DNA of 5,884 nt, taken from contig JANQQH010000031.1 of assembly GCA_028285025.1 (NCBI GenBank), positions 1-5,884 of the forward strand, read 5' to 3'. The notes under the pieces are model-generated. The model was not told where the DNA came from, made no database searches, and was given only the letters and a program-made list of their open reading frames with translations. Positions 5,274-5,884 of this stretch are shown in pieces. Position 1 is the stretch's first letter. Every line of letters starts with the position of its first letter. The translations under genes were made by a program, and so were the position numbers. Source of the DNA: Hyphomicrobiaceae bacterium (GTDB lineage Bacteria; Pseudomonadota; Alphaproteobacteria; Rhizobiales; HXMU1428-3).

Positions 5274-5884
5274 CTGGTTGATTAGGACCGCGTTTACGGT
5301 CTTGTGTTTTTTCTGAGCAGATCTTTTAGGTCTGCGTAGAACTTGTGATGTCAGCCTGAAGCCTTGCGGACCAAACAGCAGGCTGAAAATGAATATCCCC
5401 CCCGCCACCAGAACGATCGCTGGCCCTGATGGTACCTTGGGTACATAGAATGAAACGATCAGTCCTGCCCATGAACTTGTCAGTGCCAATACAAATGTCA
5501 GCATGAGGTAAGAGGTGATGGTTGAGATCCAATAACGAGCGGCAGTCGCAGGTAAGATCATGAGACCAACTGCCATAAGTGTGCCAAGTGCCTTGAAGGC
5601 ACCAATGAGATTTAAGACCACAAGAAACATGAACCAATGCCCGACGAGCCAGGGACGGGATGATTGGCTCTCATAGAAAACTGGGTCGATTGTTGATACA
5701 ATCAATGGGCGAAGCATGATCGCAAATGAAATCAATGTTATGATTGCGGTTGCCCCGATAAGCAGTAAAGTGTCATTGCCGATGCCAAGGATGGAGCCGA
5801 ATAGAAAGCTCTTTAAAGGCACTGCTGAGCCTGCCGCAGATAAGATGAAGATCCCAAGCGCAAGGGCTAGAAGGTACATAGAGG
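5256..5884 (-). CDS. metal ABC transporter permease (ABC-3 family), N-terminus outside the window
   Basis: This is the membrane subunit of the Zn/Mn-type importer, forming the channel through the inner membrane and contacting the ATPase. At least 207 residues are visible and the frame stays open to the window edge. Family members are roughly 260-290 residues, so the first transmembrane segments are missing and the ATG at 5877-5879 is probably internal. Hydrophobic segments (numbered from that Met) lie near 1-16, 36-57, 81-110, 117-145 and 152-170. The family signature FKALGTLMAVGLMILPATAA (95-114) and the PSGPAIVLVAG...SLLFGPQG stretch (150-172) are clear. After 172 comes a basic cytoplasmic tail of about 35 residues (LRRPKRSAQKKHK), rather long for the family. 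The binding-protein gene follows immediately with a one-base overlap. The ATPase gene is expected upstream, beyond the edge. Confidence 0.92.
   Translation of the reverse strand, partial: SMYLLALALGIFILSAAGSAVPLKSFLFGSILGIGNDTLLLIGATAIITLISFAIMLRPLIVSTIDPVFYESQSSRPWLVGHWFMFLVVLNLIGAFKALGTLMAVGLMILPATAARYWISTITSYLMLTFVLALTSSWAGLIVSFYVPKVPSGPAIVLVAGGIFIFSLLFGPQGFRLTSQVLRRPKRSAQKKHKTVNAVLINQKRNIS

Noticed and set aside
5326..5637. Minus-strand open frame of 103 codons overlapping the permease in another frame
   Set aside because: It overlaps the conserved ABC-3 signature of the permease, and its product is His/Ser/Cys-rich without a domain.
5877..5879. ATG as the true start of the permease
   Set aside because: The frame stays open upstream to the window edge, the visible part is too short for the family, and this Met falls at the beginning of a transmembrane segment that should be internal.

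Overview
The window looks like a conserved, ordinary stretch of an alphaproteobacterial chromosome. The best lineage evidence is the topoisomerase IV A subunit, whose active-site region reads [10 protein letters not shown] and whose N-terminus ([29 protein letters not shown]) is of the alphaproteobacterial ParC type. A secreted TPR protein with an N-terminal 'C...ALKAC' module, also common in that class, agrees. Base composition is moderate. The 2464-4138 stretch is visibly richer in A and T than parC. Genus cannot be decided from the sequence.

Layout. Positions 3-2249 (minus) hold a complete parC. A 214-base gap with two short dyads separates it from a divergent small gene (2464-2793, plus) for a secreted four-cysteine protein I do not recognise. 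This converges on arfB (2841-3266, minus), a stop-codon-independent peptidyl-tRNA hydrolase that rescues stalled ribosomes. The two 3' ends share a long interrupted inverted repeat whose one arm lies inside the last codons of arfB. A 128-base divergent spacer with a 17-base dyad, a near-duplicated 17-base element and a 7-bp hairpin leads into a secreted five-TPR protein (3395-4138, plus). A 233-base convergent gap with a 10-bp GC-rich hairpin follows. The right end (4372-5884, minus) is the distal part of a metal (Zn/Mn-type) ABC importer operon: an ABC-3 family permease, cut by the window edge, overlapping by one base (TAATG) the gene for its periplasmic metal-binding protein. The ATPase gene is presumably beyond the right edge.

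How the genes relate. Permease and binding protein clearly work together. parC and arfB are independent housekeeping genes. The two small secreted proteins flanking arfB seem to share a design (signal peptide, then a Cys pair around a short helix, then TPR-like helices), so they may be distant members of one family. No mobile element, CRISPR array, rRNA or tRNA gene was seen, and no novel multi-gene system is evident. The most distinctive signal is the hairpin that places the arfB stop codon in its loop, because an unrelated rescue factor, enterobacterial ArfA, is controlled by a hairpin at the 3' end of its own reading frame.
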